Assembly: GCA_031287575.1 (NCBI GenBank)
Contig: JAITSV010000034.1
Coordinates: 124,001-188,000, forward strand
Source: Desulfovibrio sp.
Lineage (GTDB): Bacteria; Desulfobacterota; Desulfovibrionia; Desulfovibrionales; Desulfovibrionaceae
DNA: 64,000 nt
Direction of reading: 5' to 3'
Shown in pieces: positions 21,480-29,169 of the stretch (position 1 is the first letter of the stretch; every line of letters starts with the position of its first letter). The position numbers were made by a program, and so were the translations under genes. The notes under the pieces are model-generated. The model was not told the origin of the DNA, ran no database searches, and saw nothing but the letters and a program-made list of their open reading frames with translations.

Positions 21480-22096
21480 GGTGCTCACCTAGCGTGTCCG
21501 GCCCGGACTGTACAGGACGAAGGGCAGGACTGGCGGGACTGGAGTCTGCCGGGCTGGCCGGGCAGGAGGACCTGCGCTGGCGTACCGCCGCCTTCCCCGT
21601 GACCGTCTGGACGCCGGATTCCTTGCTGCCGTGTAAAAAAAGCTGACACCCCGCTTCACCTTTGGGCGGCGGGGATGAACCGCAACCCACGCCGCGCGCC
21701 CACAACACGCATATCATAGCGATATTAAATATTATTTATCACAGAACCCCGTGCATCCAGACAAAAGAGCGCCTCCGCATTGCGGTGCCCGCCCGGACGG
21801 ACGGCGGCTGTCCCCACGGCACGGGACGATGCCCGTGGCCGCTTTGCGAGGCAGTGCAAAGATTCCGGACAGCGGCAGGCTCCGGGGTGGCCCGGTTCCG
21901 CAACCGGGGCAGCCGGACATGGCAGGTTCCGGAATATTTCCTTCAGTTTCGCCATGTTACATGGTGGGATGCCGCCAGCGTTCCATTTGGCACAACCGTT
22001 GCTATTTCCGAGGCGTCCCACTGTGCCGCAAGGGGTGCATGGGGGCGGAGGCAGGGTAAAGGGTATGCATCACGCATCGCGTTTCACGGAGGAACC
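21480..22096. other. Long leader/promoter region upstream of the TauE/SafE gene
   Basis: About 600 bases without a supported gene. It contains an AT-rich stretch at 21,715-21,740, GC-rich inverted repeats around 21,800-21,930, and the sigma54 promoter at 21,987. I saw no riboswitch signature that I can name. Confidence 0.5.
21987..22003 (+). promoter_or_regulatory. Sigma54 (-24/-12) promoter
   Basis: TTGGCACAACCGTTGCT fits the consensus TTGGCAC-N5-TTGCW exactly, with the GG and GC dinucleotides ten bases apart. Transcription would start near 22,014, about 83 bases before the TauE/SafE start codon. The operon should therefore need an RpoN activator, bound somewhere in the 500 bases upstream. 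Confidence 0.8.
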
Positions 22097-23344
22097 ATGA
22101 GCTTTCCAAGACAAGTCTTCGAATTCCTGAAGGCGAGTTCCATCGCCCACGCGCAGTGGGATATCGAGGTCTCCACGTCCATCATCAAGAACCGGAAGAA
22201 GCTGATCATCCTCGGCATCCTGCTGCTGCCGATCCTGATGTTCAGCTTCGCCGAGGCCGGGTCGTTCCTGGGCAGCAAGACTGCCTACGCGCCCGCGTTC
22301 TACTCCACCAAGATCTTCCTGGTGTCCATCGCGGTGGGCCTGGCCGCCGGCCTGATCACCGGCTGCATCGGCGCGGGCGGCGGCTTCATCATCACGCCGG
22401 CGCTCATGGCCGCCGGGGTCAAGGGCATCCTGGCCGTGGGCACCGACCTGTTCCACATCTTCGCCAAGGCCATCATGGGCACCACGGTGCACAAAAAGCT
22501 GGGCAACGTGTCCGTGAAGCTGGCCATCGCCTTCCTGGTGGGCTCCGGCGGGGGCACGTTCATCGGCGGGGCCATCAACAAGGGCCTGTACAACACCGAC
22601 CCCCTGCTGTCCGAAATGTTCATCAGCTCCATCTACGCGGTGCTGCTGGGCTTTCTGGGTTTCTACGCCCTGTTCGACTTCCTGAAGGCCAACAAGGCCG
22701 GCGGCGGCGGTGACGCCCACGGCGGCAGCAGCGGCGCCACGGGCCTGTCCCTGAAGCTGCAGGCCATGAACGTCCCCCCCATGATCACCTTCGACGAAGA
22801 CCTCGTGCCCGGCGGCCGCCGCATCTCCGGCTGGATCGTCGCCGCGGGCGGCGTGGTGGTGGGCATCCTGGCGGCCATCATGGGCGTGGGCGGCGGCTTC
22901 ATCACCTTCCCCATGTTCGTGTACATCTTCGGCGTGTCGTCCATGACCACCGTGGGTACCGACATCCTGCAGATCATCTTCACCGCCGGTCTTGGCGCCA
23001 TCGCCCAGTACGCCATCTACGGCTACGTGTTCTACACCCTGGCCATGGGCATGCTGATCGGCTCGCTGCTGGGCATCCAGGTGGGCGCGCTGACCACCAA
23101 GGTGGTCAAGGGCATCCACATTCGCGGCTTCTATGCCATGTCGATCATCGCGGGCTTCATCAACCGCGTGGCCACCCTGCCCAAGAAGATGGTGGAACTG
23201 GAAATGATCTCCATGCCCAAGGAACTGGTTGCCAACATCGAATTCGTGGGCAACATCGTGTTCTGGGTGGTGGTTGCCATCTTTGGCGCCTGGGTGTTCG
23301 GCAAGTTCTTCGCCAACATCGGCAAGCTGAGAGCGGAGGCGTAA
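22097..23344 (+). CDS. TauE/SafE-family membrane transporter
   Basis: 415 residues from the ATG at 22097, with GGAGG upstream. A roughly 40-residue cytoplasmic N-terminus leads into eight or more membrane segments. The two internally repeated TauE/SafE motifs are visible: GLITGCIGAGGGFIITPAL and GILAAIMGVGGGFITFPMF, each followed by a GTDLF/GTDIL segment. Family members export sulfite or sulfoacetate or take up organosulfur anions. The central cytoplasmic loop is Gly/Ser-rich. It is co-transcribed with the following gene (one base apart) from a sigma54 promoter. Sulfite or another anion is a guess from the family. Confidence 0.85.
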   Translation: MSFPRQVFEFLKASSIAHAQWDIEVSTSIIKNRKKLIILGILLLPILMFSFAEAGSFLGSKTAYAPAFYSTKIFLVSIAVGLAAGLITGCIGAGGGFIITPALMAAGVKGILAVGTDLFHIFAKAIMGTTVHKKLGNVSVKLAIAFLVGSGGGTFIGGAINKGLYNTDPLLSEMFISSIYAVLLGFLGFYALFDFLKANKAGGGGDAHGGSSGATGLSLKLQAMNVPPMITFDEDLVPGGRRISGWIVAAGGVVVGILAAIMGVGGGFITFPMFVYIFGVSSMTTVGTDILQIIFTAGLGAIAQYAIYGYVFYTLAMGMLIGSLLGIQVGALTTKVVKGIHIRGFYAMSIIAGFINRVATLPKKMVELEMISMPKELVANIEFVGNIVFWVVVAIFGAWVFGKFFANIGKLRAEA

Positions 23345-23345
23345 C

Positions 23346-24065
23346 ATGCTTATCCACAGCAAGAGCAGCTTCACGAAGGGCCTTCTGCTCATGGGCTCCT
23401 TCTGCGCGGTCTTCTTCATGATCTTCATGCCGCTCTTTCCCGGTGACGGCGGCAAGGCCCTGACCGGCCTGGAATACTCGGACGACCTGTTCAACAAGCT
23501 GTCCAAGGGTTCGTCCTACTTCATCCCCGAAACCCAAAAGCGCATCGAACCCGTAAAGGGCAAGATCGTTGACGTGTCCTACACCTCCAAGAAGGCCGCC
23601 GACGCCGCCAAGGTGTTCACCGCCGCGGGCGTGCCCGCCTCCGCCGACGGCTCCACCCTGAAGGTGCAAGGCGACCTGGGTACCCTGCTGGCCGCCGCCG
23701 TGGCCGATTCCGACGCCATGTACAAGAACGACGGCGCATCCGTGTCCGCGCGCTACGCGGGCATGGACCACATGGCGGTCATGGAGGCCTGGTGGGAAGG
23801 GCTGAACCCCATGATCAAGGCGCTGCAGAAGAACAAGATGGTGGATGAAGCCAACGTCATCGACTCGGTGCTGAAGCGCGCCGTGGAAACCGGCTACAAC
23901 TTCTACGGCATCCCGGCCGCCAAGGTCATGGACAAGATGGGCGTGATGATCGGCCTGCTGGTCTTCTACGTGCTGTATACCATGTGGTACGGCTTCGCCA
24001 TCTTCGAACTGTTCGACGGCATCGGCCTGACCATGAAGAAGTCCAAGATCAAGCAGGAAGCCTAG
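23346..24065 (+). CDS. Uncharacterised membrane protein paired with TauE/SafE
   Basis: 239 residues, starting one base after the transporter stop, with GGAGG upstream. I do not recognise the family. An N-terminal membrane helix (GLLLMGSFCAVFFMIFMPLF, about 11-30) precedes a periplasmic domain of about 165 residues rich in Lys/Ala/Asp, then a second helix (MIGLLVFYVLYTMWYGFAIFELF, about 201-223) and a short basic tail. The tight coupling and topology suggest an accessory subunit of the transporter. No metal, heme or enzyme motif is visible. Confidence 0.8.
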   Translation: MLIHSKSSFTKGLLLMGSFCAVFFMIFMPLFPGDGGKALTGLEYSDDLFNKLSKGSSYFIPETQKRIEPVKGKIVDVSYTSKKAADAAKVFTAAGVPASADGSTLKVQGDLGTLLAAAVADSDAMYKNDGASVSARYAGMDHMAVMEAWWEGLNPMIKALQKNKMVDEANVIDSVLKRAVETGYNFYGIPAAKVMDKMGVMIGLLVFYVLYTMWYGFAIFELFDGIGLTMKKSKIKQEA

Positions 24066-24122
24066 CGCCCGCCACTCCGGCGTCGCTGGGCACGGCCCGG
24101 CGGCCATGCGCTCATGACGACC

Positions 24123-24153
24123 ACGGCCCCCCGTACCTCGTGCGGGGGGCCGT
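24123..24153 (+). terminator. Intrinsic terminator of the TauE/SafE operon
   Basis: ACGGCCCCCCG at 24123-24133 pairs with 24143-24153 around a 9-base loop; TCCATTTTT follows. Confidence 0.8.
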
Positions 24154-24227
24154 TCCATTTTTCCGGCTTTCCCGGCTGGCCACGCCACGCGGCATCCACA
24201 GCCACTGTCGCGGACCACACACACCTG

Positions 24228-24255
24228 TTGCGGGATGGACGAGTTGTGCTATGGT
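24228..24255 (+). promoter_or_regulatory. Candidate sigma70 promoter of the Fe-SOD gene
   Basis: TTGCGG at 24228-24233 and TATGGT at 24250-24255, spacer 16. It is a moderate match. Confidence 0.35.
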
Positions 24256-24415
24256 AACGGCAATCGCCCGCCCCCCTCTCCGCTCCCCCTGCGCCTCTGC
24301 GGGCTTCGGTATCCGGTATCCACGGGGCCTTCACGCGTCCCGTTCCGTCGCACCGCTCCCGCTCCACACTCCCGGAGACCCGGCGCGGCCCACCTTTATC
24401 CGCAAGGAGAACGAC

Positions 24416-25132
24416 ATGCCGTCCAATTTCACCCGCCGCTGTTTCATGTCCCTGTGCGCCTCGGCCACCCTGGTGGCAGCCGGTACCCGCCTGCTGGGCC
24501 CCACCGTGGCCCACGCCGCCGACGCCCCCGACGCCTTTCCCATGCCGGCGCTGCCCTACCCCGAAAACGGGCTGGAACCCGCCATCAGCGCACGCACCAT
24601 CTCGTTCCACTACGGCAAGCACACGGCCGCCTACTACGGCAACATGAACAAGGCCGTGGCAGGCACCCCCATGGCCACCATGAAGCTGGAAGACCTGATC
24701 AAATCCGTGGCGGGCGATCCGGCCAAGGCCGCCCTGTTCAACAACGCCGCCCAGTCCTGGAACCACACCTTCTACTGGGCTGGCATGAAGCCCGGCGGCG
24801 GCGGCACCCCCCCCGCCAAGGTGACCGACGCCCTGTCCGCCGCCTTCGGGTCCGTGGACGCCTGCGTCACCCAGCTTTCCGACGCCGCCAAGACCCAGTT
24901 CGCCAGCGGCTGGGCCTGGCTGGTCAAGGGCCGCGAAAACGGCAAGGACGTGCTGAAGGTGCTGAAGACCGGCAACGCCGACAACCCCATGACCCAAGGC
25001 TTCACCCCCATCCTCACCATCGACGTGTGGGAACACGCCTACTACCTGGATTACCAGAACAAGCGCCCCGACTACGTCCAGGCCTTCTTCGACAAACTGG
25101 TGAACTGGGACGAAGTGGCCAAGCGGTTGTAG
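24416..25132 (+). CDS. sodB: Exported iron superoxide dismutase
   Basis: 238 residues from the ATG at 24416, with AAGGAG upstream. A signal peptide of about 34 residues carries a twin-arginine-like TRRCFM followed by a hydrophobic stretch and AHA-A cleavage site, so the enzyme is periplasmic. Metal ligands are His65 (ISFHYGKH), His117 (WNHTFYW), Asp203 and His207 (DVWEHAYYLDY). Gln113 in NNAAQSWNH is the Fe-type discriminator. It converts superoxide to peroxide and oxygen, protecting periplasmic cytochromes and hydrogenases during air exposure. It stands alone between terminators. Confidence 0.95.
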   Translation: MPSNFTRRCFMSLCASATLVAAGTRLLGPTVAHAADAPDAFPMPALPYPENGLEPAISARTISFHYGKHTAAYYGNMNKAVAGTPMATMKLEDLIKSVAGDPAKAALFNNAAQSWNHTFYWAGMKPGGGGTPPAKVTDALSAAFGSVDACVTQLSDAAKTQFASGWAWLVKGRENGKDVLKVLKTGNADNPMTQGFTPILTIDVWEHAYYLDYQNKRPDYVQAFFDKLVNWDEVAKRL

Positions 25133-25164
25133 CTAGCGCATAGTCCGAATTTTTGAAAATGAAT

Positions 25165-25256
25165 CGGGGAGGGGACCCTTTGCGGCAGCCGTTAGGTGAG
25201 TGCGAAGCGCGAACCTTACGGATGGCGACCGCAGAGCGAAAAAGGTCCCCTCCCCG
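25165..25256. repeat. Intergenic hairpin repeat, copy A
   Basis: Outer arms CGGGGAGGGGACC (25165-25177) and its exact complement (25244-25256) enclose a second stem: CCGTTAGGT/ACCTTACGG inside TGCGG/CCGCA. The inner roughly 50 bases (25181-25233) recur as copy B at 28,902 and, more diverged, copy C at 40,137. Confidence 0.75.
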
Positions 25257-25319
25257 AACCCCGCTCTGCTGTCGTCATCCGTAACACTCGCGCGTTGCGC
25301 TCGCGTAACGGCTGACGCT

Positions 25320-25350
25320 CCCCCCCAACTTTCTATTGGGGGGATTTTTT
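25320..25350 (+). terminator. Intrinsic terminator of sodB
   Basis: CCCCCCAA (25321-25328) pairs with TTGGGGGG (25336-25343), then ATTTTTT. It is the classical form. It ends the transcript after the copy A repeat. Confidence 0.85.
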
Positions 25351-25441
25351 ATGCGCACCACCTCATCTGCGGCTATGGTGCATCGTCATCCTCCGGCTTG
25401 ACCTGTCCCTACCCATTTAAAAAGTTTTGGAAGATGGAGGT

Positions 25442-25481
25442 CCGGAGGAAGAAACCTTTTCCAAAAGGTTTCTTCCTCCGG
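25442..25481. terminator. Perfect 19-bp hairpin between convergent genes
   Basis: CCGGAGGAAGAAACCTTTT (25442-25460) pairs exactly with 25463-25481 around CC. It lies about 30 bases past the end of the dikinase-like gene, so it is probably its terminator. The rest of 25,133-25,511 holds the copy A repeat and the sodB terminator; no gene seen. Confidence 0.7.
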
Positions 25482-25511
25482 TTATTTCTTCAAATTCTTA
25501 AGTAGTTGGGA

Positions 25512-28310
25512 CTACCCGGCGACAGGCGCGATCTTTGCCATGTCGGCGGCGATGCGGTCGCGAATGGGGCCGAACACGCGTTCGTTGTGGGCCACCATGT
25601 CGATCTGGCGGGTATGGATGAGCAGGTAGCCCACGCCGCGCACCAGGGTGAGGATGCGCTCCTTGGGCAGCCCTTCGAGGGAGGCGAACAGGGCGTCGTC
25701 CTTGACGTCTGCGCGGAAGCCGCGTGCTTCCAGCACCTCGCCCACGAAGCGGGCGCGCAGGGCGCGGCGGTCGGCGCTGGCGGCACCGCCCTTGAACTGG
25801 AAGGTCACGTAGTTCTCGTGCGGGTTGTCGGCGGCCATGGCTTCCACGGTGCAGAAGTGGTAGCCGAAGCGCGCCTGAAGGTTGCAGTAGTCGCGCGAGA
25901 TCATGAGAAAGTTGCGGTTGGCAAGGGTGGTGGCGGCGGTGGGTTCCAGGTCCGGGTTCACGGTGGATTCCAGCATGACGGACAGGAACCCGCGCGCGTC
26001 GGTGGCGGGCGGCCCGGCCCAGGGCACGGCGGTCATGCCGTCCCACAGGGCCAGCATGGGCGCGGAGGCGATGTCGGCCAGGTCCACCACGGGGCCGGGC
26101 ACGGGCTTGCGGAACCCGCCGTCGATGTCCAGCAGCCAGTACTGCAATTTGGTGCCGTTGACCCGCAACTGCTTGCCCAGGCGCTGGGCGCCGGGACCGG
26201 CGGGGCTGGTGGGATCTGGCGCACCGAACAGCACCTCCACGGACTTCTCGTGGCAGAAGCGGGTGATGTCGTGCAGGGTGCGGCAGTGGGCGGGGGCGAA
26301 CCGAGGCGACTCCGGGTCCAGCAGGTTCAGGGGCAGCACCAGCCGCGCGGCCTCGGCCAGCGCGGTGTGCACGGGGCTGCCCTCCATCAGGTTGCGGCGC
26401 GGGGCGTGGCCCAGAATATCTTCGATGCGGCCGGGGTGCACGCGGCGGTTGTCCGCGTCCACGGTAACGATGCCCGCATGCTCCAGCAGTTCGGCGGCGC
26501 GGGGCAACCCGAACAGGGCGGGCACGCCGTACTCGCGGGCCACGCTGGCCAGATGCCCGGCGGCGCCGCCCGCCTCGGCCACCACGGCGGAGGCGCGGGA
26601 CAGCAGCGGCGCCCAGCGCGGCAGGGCCCGCTCGATGACCAGCACGCCGCCGTCGGGGAAGGACAACAGGTCCATATCCTTGCGCACAACGTGGGCCAGA
26701 CCCGCGCCCGCGCCGGGGCTGACCGGGGTGCCGCCCAGCAGCAGCACGGGCGGGCCGGATTCGCCGCAATTGTAGCCGCCCGGCAGAGGGCCGGATTCGG
26801 TGGGACCGGCGGCGACGTCGCCGCCGGACAGGGCCGACCCTGCCGCGTCAGTTTCAGCCGCATCCGTACCGTCATCCCCGGCCACGGGCGCGCATTCGCC
26901 CTCGGGCAACTCGTCGTGGCGCGCCTCGCGCAGGGGACGGCTTTGCAGGATGGTCAGCACGCCTTCCGGGCACACGGCCCATTCGATGTCCTGCGGTTCG
27001 CCGTAGAACACCTCGAACCCGGCGGCCAGCGCGGCGATTTCCAGGGCGCGGGCGTCGTCGATGCACGGGGCGTCCACGAGGTCCGGCGGCATGTCCTCCA
27101 GCCGCACGCCCTCGATGGGGTCGCGCACGAAGCGCTGGGGCTTGGCCGCAATCTGGCGCTGGGCCACCGCCATGGGCACCTCGCGCGAGACCACGAACAC
27201 GTCGGGGCTGAAGCTGCCGTCCACCACGGCCTTGGGCAGGCCGGGCACGGCGTTGATGACCACGGTGTTGTCGCGCAGGTCCAGCGGGTTGCGGCTGTAG
27301 GCCACGCCGCCCGCCACCGCGTCCACCATGACCAGGCAGCCCACGCACATGGGCACGTCCTCGTCGGGAATGCCGCGCGCCAGGCGGTAGGTCATGGCGG
27401 TGACGCCGTACTTGCTGGCCACGATGTCCTTGAAGGTGTCCAGCACGTCTTCGGGCGGCACGTTGAGTTCCGAGCGGTACTGCCCGGCAAAGGAGGCGTC
27501 CAGCGAATCCTCGCCCACGGCGCTGGAGCGCACGGCAAAGCGCACCTCGGCGCCGGAACAGGCGTTGATTCCGGGGTGTGGCCCCGTCCGCGCATCATGC
27601 GGCGGCCCGGCCAGGCGCTCCACCTGCGCGGTGATGGCCCCGGCAAGGTCGTCGGGCACGGGCGCGGCCAGAATGAGCTGCTGGATGGACGCGGACAGCG
27701 CGAACACCTCGTCCAGCCGGGTGGCGTCCGCCGCCTGCACCCGCCGGTCGATCTCTTCCTGCAGCCCGCCCGCCTCCATGAAGCGCTGGTAGCCGCTGGC
27801 CGTGACCACGAAGCCGTCGGGCACGGTGATGCCGAGACGGCGGCGGATTTCGCCCAGGTTGGCCATCTTGCCGCCGGCCTGGTCGGCCAGGTCCACGCCG
27901 GTTTCGGCAATGGGCAGTACCAGCGGCCCGCCGCCCGCGCGCACGTGGGGGGCCACCACGGCCTCGATGCCCGCGCGGATCTCGTCGAACTTCGTTTCCA
28001 GTTCCGGCCAGCGGTCGTCGGACAGCGCGTTGAGGTGGCGCACGATCTGGAACACGCTGGCGCACGCGCGGGTGCAGGCCCCGCGCACGTAGGTCATGCC
28101 GAAGGGGCGGACCCCGCGCAGGGCCTCTTCCATGTCGGCCATGATTTCGAGGGCGCTCTTGTTGGCGGACAGCAGCAGCCGGAACCGCGAGCAGCGTTCG
28201 CGGTACAGCGCGCGCAGCCGCTCGGTTTCGGCGTCGGGCACGCCGTCGCCCGGGGCAGGTACGTCCTGCCGCCGGAACAGTGCGCCGAGAGTGTGGAAAA
28301 AGCCGCCCAT
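25512..28310 (-). CDS. PPDK/PEP-synthase-like phosphotransferase with novel C-terminal domain (paralogue 1)
   Basis: 932 residues from the ATG at 28310 (MGGFFHTLG..., matching the MGLF start of paralogue 2). Order: helical N-terminal domain about 1-140; PPDK-type ATP-binding domain about 145-470 with GGKMANLGE, VPDGFVVTA, VRSSAVGEDSLDASFAGQY and QDIEW...LQSRPL; swivelling phosphohistidine domain about 525-610 with His586 in AAGHLASVARE; then about 300 residues without the PEP/pyruvate barrel. That last region has GFLSVMLEST, NFLMISRDYCNLQARFGYHF and HTRQIDM. It could autophosphorylate on His586 with ATP, but the acceptor is not PEP/pyruvate by the usual barrel. A single-domain response regulator gene lies 164 bases upstream. 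I do not know its function. Confidence 0.8.
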   Translation of the reverse strand: MGGFFHTLGALFRRQDVPAPGDGVPDAETERLRALYRERCSRFRLLLSANKSALEIMADMEEALRGVRPFGMTYVRGACTRACASVFQIVRHLNALSDDRWPELETKFDEIRAGIEAVVAPHVRAGGGPLVLPIAETGVDLADQAGGKMANLGEIRRRLGITVPDGFVVTASGYQRFMEAGGLQEEIDRRVQAADATRLDEVFALSASIQQLILAAPVPDDLAGAITAQVERLAGPPHDARTGPHPGINACSGAEVRFAVRSSAVGEDSLDASFAGQYRSELNVPPEDVLDTFKDIVASKYGVTAMTYRLARGIPDEDVPMCVGCLVMVDAVAGGVAYSRNPLDLRDNTVVINAVPGLPKAVVDGSFSPDVFVVSREVPMAVAQRQIAAKPQRFVRDPIEGVRLEDMPPDLVDAPCIDDARALEIAALAAGFEVFYGEPQDIEWAVCPEGVLTILQSRPLREARHDELPEGECAPVAGDDGTDAAETDAAGSALSGGDVAAGPTESGPLPGGYNCGESGPPVLLLGGTPVSPGAGAGLAHVVRKDMDLLSFPDGGVLVIERALPRWAPLLSRASAVVAEAGGAAGHLASVAREYGVPALFGLPRAAELLEHAGIVTVDADNRRVHPGRIEDILGHAPRRNLMEGSPVHTALAEAARLVLPLNLLDPESPRFAPAHCRTLHDITRFCHEKSVEVLFGAPDPTSPAGPGAQRLGKQLRVNGTKLQYWLLDIDGGFRKPVPGPVVDLADIASAPMLALWDGMTAVPWAGPPATDARGFLSVMLESTVNPDLEPTAATTLANRNFLMISRDYCNLQARFGYHFCTVEAMAADNPHENYVTFQFKGGAASADRRALRARFVGEVLEARGFRADVKDDALFASLEGLPKERILTLVRGVGYLLIHTRQIDMVAHNERVFGPIRDRIAADMAKIAPVAG

Positions 28311-28474
28311 GTCGCGTCCGCCGTGGTCTGCGTCGTGATGTCCGCCGTCAGCCGATGAGGCCGCCGATAAAGCCACCGATGATATCACCGGTCGTGCCTG
28401 CCCTCTCGCCTGCCTGGCGCCCGTCCGTTACCTGTCGGGCACCCGTCTGGCACCGCCCTGCCGCGCGCCGCCGC

Positions 28475-28834
28475 TCAGGCGTGGCGCACGGCCTCGCCCA
28501 GCTTGAAGATCAGCTCGTTGATGGCCACGGGTTTGAGCATGTAGTCGAACGCGCCCAGTTCCATGCCGGTCAGGGCCGCGCCCAGGCTGGCATGCCCGGT
28601 CAGCAGCACCACCGGCACCTCCGGCCGCAGGGCCTTGATGCGCCGCAGCGTCTCCAGCCCGTCCATGCCCGGCATCTTCACGTCCAGCACCACGGCGTCG
28701 TAGGCGCCCTGCTCCACGCGCGCCACCGCGTCCGTGCCGTTGTCCGCCGTGTCCACCTCCATGCCGCGCCGTTCCAGCCGCTTGTGCATGAGGTCCAGGA
28801 ATTCCGTCTCGTCATCCACGATGAGAATCTTCAT
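28475..28834 (-). CDS. Single-domain response regulator (paralogue 1)
   Basis: 119 residues, a receiver only. Acidic pocket DD at 7-8, phospho-Asp51 in VVLDVKMPGMDG, Thr in VVLLTGHAS, Lys in YMLKPVAINELIFKL. There is no output domain. It precedes the dikinase-like gene in the same direction and is paralogous to the regulator at 34,274, which precedes the second dikinase-like gene. It probably acts by protein contact, perhaps on the adjacent dikinase-like protein or in a phosphorelay with the kinase encoded just upstream (29,170-30,870). Confidence 0.9.
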   Translation of the reverse strand: MKILIVDDETEFLDLMHKRLERRGMEVDTADNGTDAVARVEQGAYDAVVLDVKMPGMDGLETLRRIKALRPEVPVVLLTGHASLGAALTGMELGAFDYMLKPVAINELIFKLGEAVRHA

Positions 28835-29169
28835 GTCGTGGCCCTTTCGCTAGAGAATGCTTAAAAACTTATGAGCATGAGCCTCGGGGGAAGGGACCCT
28901 TTGCGGCAGTCGTTACACGAGCGCACGGCGCGAGTGTTACGGATGGCGACCGCAAAGCGTTGAAAGGGTCTCCTTCCCCCGAACCCCCATCCCCCCAAAC
29001 TTTTCATAATGGGGTTTGGCTTAAACATCTCCCCATCGCGTCACAAAGCGCCAAACAAAAAGTTTTGGGGGGAGGGGTCCGGGGAGGGAGACCATTTTCA
29101 AAAGGTCCCCTCCCCGGTCAGTTGCCTGAAAATCTTGCCCCGCCGGAGGCGTACAAAAAACAGCCGCCG
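28835..29169. other. Intergenic region between kinase 1 and response regulator 1
   Basis: It is largely filled by the copy B repeat and further inverted GGGGAGG/CCTCCCC stretches up to 29,130 that resemble the sequence after sodB. No gene seen. Confidence 0.55.
28885..28981. repeat. Intergenic hairpin repeat, copy B
   Basis: Arms CGGGGGAAGG-GACCCTTT and AAAGGGTC-TCCTTCCCCCG enclose the same core as copy A (TGCGGCAGTCGTTA... to ...GGATGGCGACCGCA, 28902-28954). It is located between the kinase and regulator genes. Confidence 0.75.

Larger units (their letters stand above)
24066..24415. other. Intergenic region between the TauE operon and Fe-SOD
   Basis: It contains the terminator at 24,123 and the candidate SOD promoter at 24,228, then a leader of about 160 bases. 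No gene seen. Confidence 0.5.

Noticed and set aside
21755..21960. Possible riboswitch in the long leader before the TauE/SafE gene
   Set aside because: The sigma54 promoter lies downstream of it, so this segment would not be in that transcript; no known riboswitch core was recognisable.
25512..28310. Annotation as phosphoenolpyruvate synthase or PPDK proper
   Set aside because: The PEP/pyruvate-binding barrel is absent and replaced by an unknown domain, so the enzymatic name would mislead.
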